From assembly GCF_938030815.1 (NCBI RefSeq), contig NZ_CALHII010000056.1, forward strand, positions 1 through 22,674: a stretch of DNA of 22,674 bases, written 5' to 3'. This document shows, one piece after another, positions 14,970 to 21,581 of the stretch. The notes below the pieces were generated by a model. The model worked only from the letters and a program-made list of their open reading frames with translations, was not told the origin of the DNA and made no database searches. Positions within the stretch are counted from its first letter, which is position 1. The number at the start of each line of letters is the position of its first letter. A program made the position numbers and the translations under genes. The stretch comes from an uncultured Campylobacter sp. (GTDB lineage Bacteria > Campylobacterota > Campylobacteria > Campylobacterales > Campylobacteraceae).

Positions 14970-15713
14970 GTGGCAAAAAAGCTGATCCCGCTCGCAATTT
15001 TCGCAGCACTTCTTTTGGCGCTAAATTTTATCTCCAATTCGCGCGGCTCCGCGGCTAAAGATGAGCGGGTTTTTACCTCCAAAACCCTGGATGCTGCGTC
15101 GCGTAAAAGCGGCGCGCAAAATACAAAACGCGGCATTGATCGCGAAATTTCAAGCTTCGAAAATCCCGCAAGCGACGTCGGCGTAAAAGATGAGAGCGGC
15201 GTAAGAAGCGCAGGCGGCGGAACAGAGCTCGGAGCAGACATAGGAGATTTAAAATCTCCTCCGCGAGTAAACGAGCGCGCCGAGACAGATTCTAAAGACG
15301 AGGCGGACGTCCACAGGCGGCACAGCGCAGATTATGAAGCTTCGCACTCGCAAAATCCAGACGTAAATTCTAAAAATCAGCCCTCAGACGAGCCCTGCAT
15401 AAGCAGGGAGTGCGTGAGCGCTCATATCCGCCGTACGGGCGCTTTGCCGCAAAATTTTATCACGAAAAAAGAGGCGGGCGAGCTTGGCTGGCAGGGCGGC
15501 GATCTGTGGCGATACGCGCGCGGCAAGAGCATCGGCGGCGATCGCTTCGGCAATTTCGAGCGCAGGCTGCCTGATAAAAAGGGGCGGATCTGGCGCGAGT
15601 GCGACATCGAGTATCGCGGCGGCCCGCGCGGCGCGAAGCGGCTGATATTTTCAAACGACGGGCTGATCTTCTACACCGCCGATCATTACGAAAGCTTCGA
15701 GCGCGTGCAATGA
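14970..15713 (+). CDS. Barnase-type guanyl-specific ribonuclease with membrane-targeting N-terminus
   Basis: The 247-residue product has a hydrophobic N-terminal segment (about 5-21; signal peptide or anchor), a long polar linker (about 25-145) and a C-terminal barnase-like domain (about 147-247). Motifs align with Bacillus barnase: NFITKKEAGELGW (Lys166 for Lys27), GKSIGGDRFGN, KGRIWRECDIEY (Glu210 for the catalytic base Glu73), Arg220 and Arg224 for Arg83 and Arg87, and DHYESF with His239 for the catalytic acid His102. Barnase Arg59, a barstar contact, is Phe here. The start is a GTG with AGAGG upstream, just after the DedA stop. The family cleaves RNA after guanosine. The stop overlaps the inhibitor start (ATGA). 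Export route and target are unknown. Confidence 0.92.
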   Translation: MAKKLIPLAIFAALLLALNFISNSRGSAAKDERVFTSKTLDAASRKSGAQNTKRGIDREISSFENPASDVGVKDESGVRSAGGGTELGADIGDLKSPPRVNERAETDSKDEADVHRRHSADYEASHSQNPDVNSKNQPSDEPCISRECVSAHIRRTGALPQNFITKKEAGELGWQGGDLWRYARGKSIGGDRFGNFERRLPDKKGRIWRECDIEYRGGPRGAKRLIFSNDGLIFYTADHYESFERVQ

Positions 15714-15991
15714 GTTTAAATTTTAAAACGTGCCGCGTCGCAAAGATCATCATCGACGGCGCAAAGATCAGACGCAAAGATCAAATTTTCGCGCTGTTTG
15801 CCGTAGCGCTAAATTTCGAGCTCGAATACGTCGCAAATTTAGATGCGCTCTACGACGCGCTTAGCGAGCGGAGCAGACAGGTCTGCGTGATCATCAAAAG
15901 GGGCGGAATTTTAAAGCTAAGGCTGGGCAAATTTTATGATATTTTGCTGGAGGTTTTGCGAAGCGGCAAGGCGAAAATTTTAATACTATAA
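15710..15991 (+). CDS. Barstar-type ribonuclease inhibitor
   Basis: The 93-residue product is close to barstar's ~90. It carries the barstar core: IIIDGAKIRRKDQIFALF (first strand and helix), then VANLDALYDAL, in which Asp45 and Asp49 correspond to Asp35 and Asp39, the residues that plug the barnase active site, and a C-terminal YDILLEVLRSGKAKILIL helix-strand. Barstar Glu76 is Asp here (Asp77). The ATG at 15710 overlaps the ribonuclease stop, giving tight coupling of toxin and inhibitor; the frame is open further upstream, but that part is a shadow of the ribonuclease gene. With no signal peptide it stays in the cytoplasm, as expected for self-protection before export. Confidence 0.92.
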   Translation: MSLNFKTCRVAKIIIDGAKIRRKDQIFALFAVALNFELEYVANLDALYDALSERSRQVCVIIKRGGILKLRLGKFYDILLEVLRSGKAKILIL

Positions 15992-16031
15992 GCTCTCGCG
16001 ACAGCTTATTATGGCTTCAAAGCCAAATTTT
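15988..16031. terminator. Double hairpin after the barstar gene
   Basis: ATAAGCT (15988-15994) pairs with AGCTTAT (16003-16009), overlapping the barstar stop. TGGCT-TCAA-AGCCA (16012-16025) follows and runs into AATTTTA, giving an intrinsic-terminator shape for the plus transcript. The convergent minus-strand gene ends 76 bases further on. Confidence 0.45.
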
Positions 16032-16106
16032 ACCGAGCCTAAGACGAGTTTATTTCGCCGCAGTTTCGATCGCGTCGTTAAAATTTCCTAAATTTAGATC
16101 TAAATT

Positions 16107-16550
16107 TTAGAGCTTATTAAAAGAGGTGATTTTAGAAATTTCACCCACAAAGCTCACGCGGTCAAATTTAAACTCAAGCCCATATCGCCAATCTTTGCGG
16201 CGCGGGTTTTTAAACTCGTAAAGCTTAACCGTATCCGCTTCAAATTTAACCCTAAGCGTGAGATACCAGCAGCTCCAGATCCCGCACGGACAGCTCAGCA
16301 GCACGACATCCCGCTCATCTTGCGCCAAATCGGCTTCAAGCGCGGCGCGCAAAAATAGCTCCTCAAAATCGATCAAGTTTAAGTAGGCGTAGCTTCCCGC
16401 GATGCTAGCCTGCCCGTCCTTTGCCGCAAAGCTTCGCTCGCGCCGCTTAATCAGCTCAAGCAGGGGCTTATCGTTTATCGTAACGACGACTTCGGTAAGG
16501 CCCTCGCCTTTCATATCGTAATCGTTTAGGTAAAATTTAATGCTATCCAT
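16107..16550 (-). CDS. Unknown small protein with a CxCGxxxCW motif
   Basis: I cannot assign a named family. The 147-residue product is soluble-looking, with no signal peptide. Its centre reads LLSCPCGIWSCWYLTLRV (Cys87, Cys89, Cys94, Trp95), and its C-terminal part NPRRKDWRYGLEFKFDR is rich in aromatic and charged residues. Cys/Trp clusters of this kind recur in small bacterial proteins of unknown function, and the position beside a toxin-inhibitor pair makes an immunity role thinkable but unproven. The ATG has only a weak upstream GAGA. It is convergent with the barstar gene, and an 18-base perfect palindrome (16090-16107) ends at its stop. Confidence 0.7.
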   Translation of the reverse strand: MDSIKFYLNDYDMKGEGLTEVVVTINDKPLLELIKRRERSFAAKDGQASIAGSYAYLNLIDFEELFLRAALEADLAQDERDVVLLSCPCGIWSCWYLTLRVKFEADTVKLYEFKNPRRKDWRYGLEFKFDRVSFVGEISKITSFNKL

Positions 16551-16798
16551 GCGGCAATCTCGCTAAATGATCTATTTTGTGCCGTATTTGCACCGGCCTG
16601 CTAAAATTTCAGCGAAGTTTAGCGAATTTGAAGTGAAATTCGGTTGAAAATCAAAAAAATTCGCTGGTAAAGCGCAGATCAAATGGGTATTTTGTAAAAT
16701 TTAGGGATTTCGGGCTTGCGGAGCTTGCTTTCAGTGAGCACAAACTTAAATTCGCAAAAAAGCTCAATTTGTGTAGATGAAAGAAGCGAAAATAAAAG

Positions 16799-16874
16799 GT
16801 TAAATTTTAGCGCAGATCAAAGAGGTCGAAACGAGAGTTAAATTTTGCTACGGATAAAGAAGCAGAAACGAGGG
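16799..16874. repeat. Two tandem degenerate 38-base units
   Basis: Units 16799-16836 and 16837-16874 both begin GTTAAATTTT and end GAAACGAG plus two bases, with GATCAAAGAGG against GATAAAGAAGC in the middle; they have the same length. A third GTTAAATTT starts at 16875, and a partial earlier unit (GATGAAAGAAGCGAAA) lies before 16799. Confidence 0.6.
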
Positions 16875-16915
16875 GTTAAATTTAATTCGCTTTTTAGGGC
16901 GCTTAAATTTAACCC
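16873..16915. terminator. Inverted repeat downstream of the MliC-like lipoprotein gene
   Basis: GGGTTAAATTTAA (16873-16885) is perfectly matched by TTAAATTTAACCC (16903-16915) across a 17-base loop. It lies 9 bases after the stop of the minus-strand lipoprotein gene, the right place for a 3' hairpin, though no T-run follows on that strand. Confidence 0.5.
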
Positions 16916-16923
16916 TGCCGCGG

Positions 16924-17301
16924 CTACATCATTTCGCCGCTTTTGTGCTCGTGCTCGGTGTAGGTTACCGGAATATCCTTCTTGCCTTTTCCCGGTGTAT
17001 ACACTCCCTCTCCGCGTTTGAAAAGAAGCTCGATACCTTCGTCGTTCGTAAGCATTATGCCGCTTGCGGAAGCCGCGCGTTTGAGATTATGCTTTTTACC
17101 CTTTTCATCGGTTAACACGCCCGTTGCGAACATATCGTTCGAGCTAAGGCTGATGCGCTTATCCCCGGTCTCTCCTAGCAGAAATACGATCGTATGCGCT
17201 ACGGACTCTTGCTTTTGCTGCGGAGCCGTATCGGCCTTAGGTTGGTTGCATCCGCTTAAAATCGCGATTGCCGCTAATGACGAGAATACAATTCGTCTCA
17301 T
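16924..17301 (-). CDS. Small lipoprotein, possibly MliC-like
   Basis: The 125-residue product has a signal peptide ending in the lipobox LSGC (Cys18), so it should be lipid-anchored. After a Gln-rich linker comes a ~75-residue domain with HTIVFLLGETGDKRISL, then AASASGIMLTNDEG and LFKRGEGVY. The SASG...FxKGE pattern resembles the MliC family of lysozyme inhibitors (their active Ser and Lys lie in SG and KG), but the usual disulfide cysteines are absent, so the assignment is tentative. The start follows AAAGGAG. Its promoter faces the gapA promoter. Confidence 0.75.
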   Translation of the reverse strand: MRRIVFSSLAAIAILSGCNQPKADTAPQQKQESVAHTIVFLLGETGDKRISLSSNDMFATGVLTDEKGKKHNLKRAASASGIMLTNDEGIELLFKRGEGVYTPGKGKKDIPVTYTEHEHKSGEMM

Positions 17302-17328
17302 TTTTTCTCCTTTAAAAAAAGTTCGCGA

Positions 17329-17334
17329 ATTATA
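17329..17334 (-). promoter_or_regulatory. -10 box (TATAAT) for the lipoprotein gene
   Basis: The minus strand reads CTTTTTGGCTATATAATTC; TATAAT is 28 bases upstream of the lipoprotein ATG, after a T-tract. Confidence 0.55.
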
Positions 17335-17398
17335 TAGCCAAAAAGTAAATCCTAAATTTCGCGACTTTTTATTTAATCAAAGATTAACCCAAATTTAG

Positions 17399-17404
17399 TA
17401 AAAT
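17399..17404 (+). promoter_or_regulatory. Possible -10 box (TAAAAT) for the glycolytic operon
   Basis: TAAAAT lies 35 bases upstream of the gapA ATG in AT-rich sequence. The ribosome binding site AAGGAG is at 17427-17432. It is a weak call. Confidence 0.35.
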
Positions 17405-17438
17405 TCCAGCTGAAAACATCCCAAATAAGGAGAACCTT

Positions 17439-18443
17439 ATGGCAGTAAAAATCGCAATTAACGGCTTTGGAAGGATCGGTAGGTGCGCGGCTAGAATTGC
17501 GCTAAGCAGGGACGATGTAGAGCTTGTGGCGATCAACGATACCGCTAAGCGCGAGCTTACGAGATACCTGCTTCAATACGATACCGTTCACGGCGAGTTT
17601 CGTAAAAAAGTAGAAATTCTAAGCGACGAATGTATAGCCGTAGACGGCAAAAAAATCCGGGTCTATTCCACCAGAGAGCCTGCGGAGCTTGATTTTGCGG
17701 GCGATGGTGCAGAAGCTGTGCTTGAATGTACTGGTGCATTTTTAACGAGCGAAAAATGCAAGCCATTCATAGATAACGGTATCGGTGTAGTCGTAATGAG
17801 CGCGCCTGCCAAGGATGATACGCCTACTTTTGTAATCGGCGTTAATGAGGGCGCTTATGCAGGACAGCGCGTCATCTCAAATGCTAGCTGCACCACTAAT
17901 GGCCTGGCTCCAATTGCAAAAATTCTAGACGATGAGCTTGGTATCGAAAAGGGTCTTATGACGACAATTCATGCTTATACACATGGACAGAGCCTAGTCG
18001 ATGTAAAAGCCAAGGACTTCCGCCGTTCGCGTGCTGCGGCTCTTAATATTGCTCCGACTACGACGGGCGCGGCAAAAGCGATTAGTAAGGTACTTCCGCA
18101 GCTAAGCGGTAAGATGCACGGACAATCTGTGCGCGTGCCGGTGGCTAACGTTTCGATGGTTGATCTAACAGTGCTAACGCGTAAACAGACGAGTGCTGAG
18201 GAGCTAAACGAAATTTTCCGCCGCTATGCTGCTAAAGAGATGAAAGGAATTTTGCTCGTAGACGACGATAGTCGCGTCAGCAGCGATTTTTGTACTTCAG
18301 AATACTCCAGCATCGTAGCTAGCGACTGCACGCAGGTAATTGACGGCAATCTGATAAAAGTAATGAGCTGGTATGACAACGAGTGGGGATATAGTGAACG
18401 CCTCATCGATTTAGCCCTATATGCGGCAAAAAGAAGGAAATAA
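17439..18443 (+). CDS. gapA: Glyceraldehyde-3-phosphate dehydrogenase
   Basis: The 334-residue length and all key motifs fit the enzyme that converts glyceraldehyde-3-phosphate, NAD(P)+ and phosphate to 1,3-bisphosphoglycerate. It has the Rossmann motif INGFGRIGR at 7-15, the active-site signature SNASCTTNG with Cys151, catalytic His178 in TIHAYTHG, APTTTGAAKA, and C-terminal WYDNEWGYSERL. In Campylobacter it is the first gene of a gapA-pgk-tpiA unit, used mainly in gluconeogenesis because the genus generally lacks phosphofructokinase. The pgk ribosome binding site lies in its last codons, and pgk starts one base after its stop. Confidence 0.97.
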   Translation: MAVKIAINGFGRIGRCAARIALSRDDVELVAINDTAKRELTRYLLQYDTVHGEFRKKVEILSDECIAVDGKKIRVYSTREPAELDFAGDGAEAVLECTGAFLTSEKCKPFIDNGIGVVVMSAPAKDDTPTFVIGVNEGAYAGQRVISNASCTTNGLAPIAKILDDELGIEKGLMTTIHAYTHGQSLVDVKAKDFRRSRAAALNIAPTTTGAAKAISKVLPQLSGKMHGQSVRVPVANVSMVDLTVLTRKQTSAEELNEIFRRYAAKEMKGILLVDDDSRVSSDFCTSEYSSIVASDCTQVIDGNLIKVMSWYDNEWGYSERLIDLALYAAKRRK

Positions 18444-18444
18444 G

Positions 18445-19656
18445 ATGGGCGAAATTCTTTCGATTAAAGATTTAAAATTTAAAGACGGCGCGCGCGTTTT
18501 TATCAGGTGCGATTTTAACGTGCCGATGGATGAGTTTTGCAATATTACGGACGATCGTCGCATTCGTTCGTCTATCCCTACGATTAAATATTGCTTAGAC
18601 GAGGGCTGCGCGGTAATTTTAGCCAGTCATTTAGGGCGCCCGAAAAACGGATACGAAGAAAGACTTAGCCTAAAGCCTGTGGTAAAGAGGCTATCTAGGC
18701 TTTTGGAGCGCGAGATAAAATTTGTCTCTGATGTCGCGGGCGAGGAGGCAGGAGCTGCGGTAAATTCGCTTAAAAAGGGCGAAGTGCTGCTGCTGGATAA
18801 TCTGCGTTTCGAAAAGGGCGAGAGCAAAAACGACGAAGCACTAGCTAAGAGACTTGCGAGCTACGCGGAATTTTATATCAACGATGCTTTTGGCGTATGC
18901 CACCGCGCGCATGCTTCGGTAGAGGCGATTACGAAATTCTACGATGAGGCGCACAAAGCGGCGGGGTTTTTATTGCTAAAAGAGATAAAATTTGCTAAAG
19001 ACCTTATTAAAGATCCTGCGCGTCCTTTCGTAGCCGTAACGGGCGGCAGCAAAGTAAGCGGCAAGCTTCAGGCGCTTAAAAATTTACTTCCTAAAGTCGA
19101 TAAGCTCATCATCGGAGGCGGCATGGCGTTTACGTTTTTAAAAGCCGTCGGATATGACATCGGCAAATCTTTGCTCGAAGAGGATCTAATCGAGGAAGCA
19201 AAAAATATTCTCCGCAATGCTCGCGAGCTTGGGGTTAAAATTTATATCCCTGTCGATGCCGTCGCAGCTCCGCAATGCTCGCAAGACGCCGTTACAAAAA
19301 AGGTTACCGTCCAAGAAATTCCAAGCGATTGGATGGGGCTAGATATCGGACCTGCGACCGTAGCGCTTTTTAAAGAAGCCTTAGACGATGCACAAACGAT
19401 CTGGTGGAACGGACCGATGGGAGTTTTTGAGATCGACAAATTCGCTCGTGGTAGCCTGCATATATCGCATGCGATCGCAGATAGCGACGCCACGACCGTA
19501 GTGGGCGGTGGCGATACTGCAGATGTCGTCGAACGCGCTGGTAACGCTGATGATATGACTTTTATTTCTACCGGAGGCGGCGCGAGCTTAGAACTCATCG
19601 AAGGCAAAGAGCTGCCGGGCGTGCGAGTGCTTACTGCTAAAACGGAGCTGCGATGA
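18445..19656 (+). CDS. pgk: Phosphoglycerate kinase
   Basis: The 403-residue enzyme transfers phosphate between 1,3-bisphosphoglycerate and ADP. It shows RCDFNVP at 21-27 (the usual form has V for C), SHLGRP at 61-66, LLLDNLRFEKGE, NDAFGVCHRAHAS, GGSKVSGK, and the nucleotide-site GGGDT near the C-terminus. The start is set at ATG 18445 because AGAAGGA is 6 bases upstream; an in-frame ATG at 18421 lies inside gapA and would add eight unlikely residues. The stop overlaps the tpiA start by four bases (ATGA). Confidence 0.97.
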   Translation: MGEILSIKDLKFKDGARVFIRCDFNVPMDEFCNITDDRRIRSSIPTIKYCLDEGCAVILASHLGRPKNGYEERLSLKPVVKRLSRLLEREIKFVSDVAGEEAGAAVNSLKKGEVLLLDNLRFEKGESKNDEALAKRLASYAEFYINDAFGVCHRAHASVEAITKFYDEAHKAAGFLLLKEIKFAKDLIKDPARPFVAVTGGSKVSGKLQALKNLLPKVDKLIIGGGMAFTFLKAVGYDIGKSLLEEDLIEEAKNILRNARELGVKIYIPVDAVAAPQCSQDAVTKKVTVQEIPSDWMGLDIGPATVALFKEALDDAQTIWWNGPMGVFEIDKFARGSLHISHAIADSDATTVVGGGDTADVVERAGNADDMTFISTGGGASLELIEGKELPGVRVLTAKTELR

Positions 19657-20357
19657 TACTGGCGGCGAATCTTAAATGCAACCATACCCGAGCTAGCTTT
19701 GAGCAGTACGCTAAAGCTTTAGATGAAGGCTTAGCGGGCCTAATTTCGCGCGAGGATGAAATTTTGGTTTTTCCTCCTGCTAGCGCATTTTGCGCGAGGG
19801 TGAAAAATTTTACTCAAGGCGCGCAGAATTTCTATCCTGCCGCGCACGGCAGCTTTACGGGCGAGATCGGCGGCGATATGCTGGCGGAATTTGACGTCAA
19901 AACCGTTCTTATCGGTCACAGCGAGCGGCGCGCCATTTTGGGCGAGAGCGCGGAGCTGATAAGAGAGAAATTCAGTTTTGCCGCAGCGCAGGGCTGGCGC
20001 ATCGTTTTTTGCGTCGGCGAGGATGAGGCGGCATTTGCGCAAAACCGCAGCGAGGAGTTTGTAGCGACACAGCTTGAGGGTATCGATCTGAAATATTCGA
20101 GCTTAGTACTAGCCTACGAGCCCGTCTGGGCGATCGGCACGGGCAGAAGCGCGCAGCGTGAGCAGATCGAAAGAATGCTGAAGCTCTTGCGCACCAAAAG
20201 CCCCGCGCCGCTACTTTACGGCGGCAGCGTGAATGCTGAAAATATCGCAAAAATTTGCGCGATAAGAGGTTGCGACGGGGTGTTAGTGGGGACGGCGAGC
20301 TGGGACGCTTCTGGTTTCTTGGAGCTTATTAGCGCGTCATCTCGCTGCCGTCTTTAA
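19653..20357 (+). CDS. tpiA: Triosephosphate isomerase
   Basis: This 234-residue (beta/alpha)8 enzyme interconverts dihydroxyacetone phosphate and glyceraldehyde-3-phosphate. Catalytic residues are readable: Asn6 and Lys8 in NLKCN, His89 in IGHSERR, and Glu156 in AYEPVWAIGTG, with LYGGSVN for the phosphate site. It is shorter than the ~250 of most bacteria, as is usual in Campylobacter. It is coupled to pgk through ATGA. A long inverted repeat begins at its stop codon. Confidence 0.96.
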   Translation: MILAANLKCNHTRASFEQYAKALDEGLAGLISREDEILVFPPASAFCARVKNFTQGAQNFYPAAHGSFTGEIGGDMLAEFDVKTVLIGHSERRAILGESAELIREKFSFAAAQGWRIVFCVGEDEAAFAQNRSEEFVATQLEGIDLKYSSLVLAYEPVWAIGTGRSAQREQIERMLKLLRTKSPAPLLYGGSVNAENIAKICAIRGCDGVLVGTASWDASGFLELISASSRCRL

Positions 20358-20432
20358 ATGATTTCGTAAATTTCGCCCTGCGACAGGCTACATGCCTGGT
20401 CTTGGGACGAAATTTACTTCAAAACATTTAAA
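20353..20432. repeat. Nested inverted repeat at the end of tpiA
   Basis: Four helices stack in one axis: TTTAAATG/CATTTAAA (20353-20360 with 20425-20432), GTAAATTTCG/CGAAATTTAC (20366-20375 with 20408-20417), CCC/GGG (20376-20378 with 20404-20406, one bulged A), and CAGGC-TACAT-GCCTG (20384-20398). About 26 pairs form, with symmetric 5-base internal loops around the inner stem. It overlaps the tpiA stop codon and has no T-run, so it may be a 3' stabilising or processing structure rather than a plain terminator. Confidence 0.7.
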
Positions 20433-20748
20433 TCCGCCTAGCGATATTTCCGCTTGTCGATTTGCGTTTTGACAGCGATTGACTTCAAATTTAAGTTGCA
20501 AAATTTTAAGTCGCCTAGTCTAGCTTCGCGATACTGCCGCTATCGAATTGCGTTTAAAATTTGGCGTTTCGCGAAATTTTGCAAATTTTAATTTTATAGA
20601 ATTTTAAGTTAAATTGCGAAGGATTTTTCGCTTAGTCAAGGCAAAATTTAAAAAATAAGCGGAGCGAACATATGGTTCGTGAGCATTATTTTTTAAATTT
20701 TAACGCAGAATAAGTAGAAAAAGCCAAGCAAATTTTAAAGGAGAAATA
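20358..20748. other. Structured non-coding spacer between tpiA and fabI
   Basis: No gene is seen. It contains the nested inverted repeat above. Two related ~65-90-base segments (from 20416 and from 20482) share ACTTCAAA, CGCCTAG, CGATA, a C/TCGA-T-TTGCGTTT word and following A/T-rich sequence. AAATTTT words follow, and a second long inverted repeat lies just upstream of fabI. Confidence 0.55.
20643..20701. repeat. Long inverted repeat upstream of fabI
   Basis: AAAATTTAAAAAATAA (20643-20658) is perfectly complementary to 20686-20701. Inside it, CGAAC (20665-20669) pairs with GTTCG (20675-20679) around ATATG, separated from the outer stem by a 6x6 mismatched loop. It ends 47 bases before the fabI ATG. 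The T6 in its right arm could help terminate the upstream transcript; a 5' UTR element is the alternative. Confidence 0.65.
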
Positions 20749-21576
20749 ATGATTTTAAAGGGAAAAAAAGGCCTCATCGTCGGCGTCGCTAACGCCAAAT
20801 CCATCGCTTACGGCATCGCCGAAGCTTGTCACGAGCAGGGTGCGCAGATGGCGTTTACCTACCTAAACGATGCGCTGAAAAAACGCGTAGAGCCGATCGC
20901 GGAGGAGTTTGGGAGTAAATTAGTCTATGAGCTTGACGTAAATAACCAAGCCCACCTTGACGGTCTTGCGGATCGTATCAAAGCAGACCTAGGCGAGATA
21001 GATTTCGTCGTGCACGCAGTGGCCTATGCGCCAAAAGAAGCGTTAGAGGGCGAGTTCGTAAACACGAGCAAAGAAGCCTTTGATATCGCGATGGGCACGA
21101 GCGTGTATTCGTTACTAAGTCTCACGCGCGCGGTGCTGCCGGTGCTAAAAGAGGGCGGCTCGGTGCTCACGCTAACCTACCTCGGAGGGCCGAAATTCGT
21201 GCCTCACTACAACGTAATGGGCGTCGCAAAAGCGGCTCTTGAAAGCTCCGTGCGCTATCTCGCTCACGATCTTGGCGCGCGCGGCATCCGCGTAAACGCT
21301 ATCAGCGCGGGCCCGATCAAGACGCTTGCGGCAAGCGGTATAGGCGACTTTAGGATGATTTTGCGCTACAACGAGGTAAATAGCCCGCTAAAACGCAACG
21401 TCACGACTCAAGACGTAGGCAAAAGCGCGATGTATCTACTCAGCGACCTTGCTAGCGGCGTGACCGGCGAAGTTCACTACGTCGACTGCGGCTACAACAT
21501 CATGGGCATGGGCGACGTGGCGACCGACGCCGATGGTAAGACGATCCTTGCGTGGGATGCGGCTAAGGCCGAATAA
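20749..21576 (+). CDS. fabI: Enoyl-[acyl-carrier-protein] reductase (NADH)
   Basis: This 275-residue short-chain dehydrogenase catalyses the last step of fatty-acid elongation. It shows the FabI nucleotide motif GVANAKSIAYGIA at 12-24, the segment HAVAYAPKEAL at 89-99, Tyr144 in LTYLGG, and the catalytic Tyr154-x6-Lys161 (YNVMGVAK), matching Tyr146/Tyr156/Lys163 of the E. coli enzyme. Then come INAISAGPIKTLAASGI-type substrate-loop residues. AAAGGAG is 6 bases before the ATG. In Campylobacter fabI regularly follows tpiA; here the 391-base spacer with two inverted repeats suggests separate expression control. Confidence 0.97.
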   Translation: MILKGKKGLIVGVANAKSIAYGIAEACHEQGAQMAFTYLNDALKKRVEPIAEEFGSKLVYELDVNNQAHLDGLADRIKADLGEIDFVVHAVAYAPKEALEGEFVNTSKEAFDIAMGTSVYSLLSLTRAVLPVLKEGGSVLTLTYLGGPKFVPHYNVMGVAKAALESSVRYLAHDLGARGIRVNAISAGPIKTLAASGIGDFRMILRYNEVNSPLKRNVTTQDVGKSAMYLLSDLASGVTGEVHYVDCGYNIMGMGDVATDADGKTILAWDAAKAE

Positions 21577-21581
21577 GCGGC

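Larger units (their letters stand above)
16551..16923. other. Non-coding spacer with 38-base repeats
   Basis: No gene-like frame is visible. The right half holds two degenerate 38-base tandem units and a strong inverted repeat, listed separately. The left half has only short AAATTT and AAATTC words. Confidence 0.5.

Noticed and set aside
15599..15709. N-terminal extension of the barstar frame
   Set aside because: The 37 extra residues are Arg-rich shadow sequence of the ribonuclease gene; barstar homology begins after ATG 15710, which overlaps the upstream stop.
16799..16915. CRISPR array from the 38-base repeats
   Set aside because: The units are contiguous with no unique spacers between them, and only two are well formed.
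18421..18444. Earlier in-frame start for pgk
   Set aside because: It lies within gapA; the ATG at 18445 has a well-placed AGAAGGA and gives the normal PGK N-terminus.
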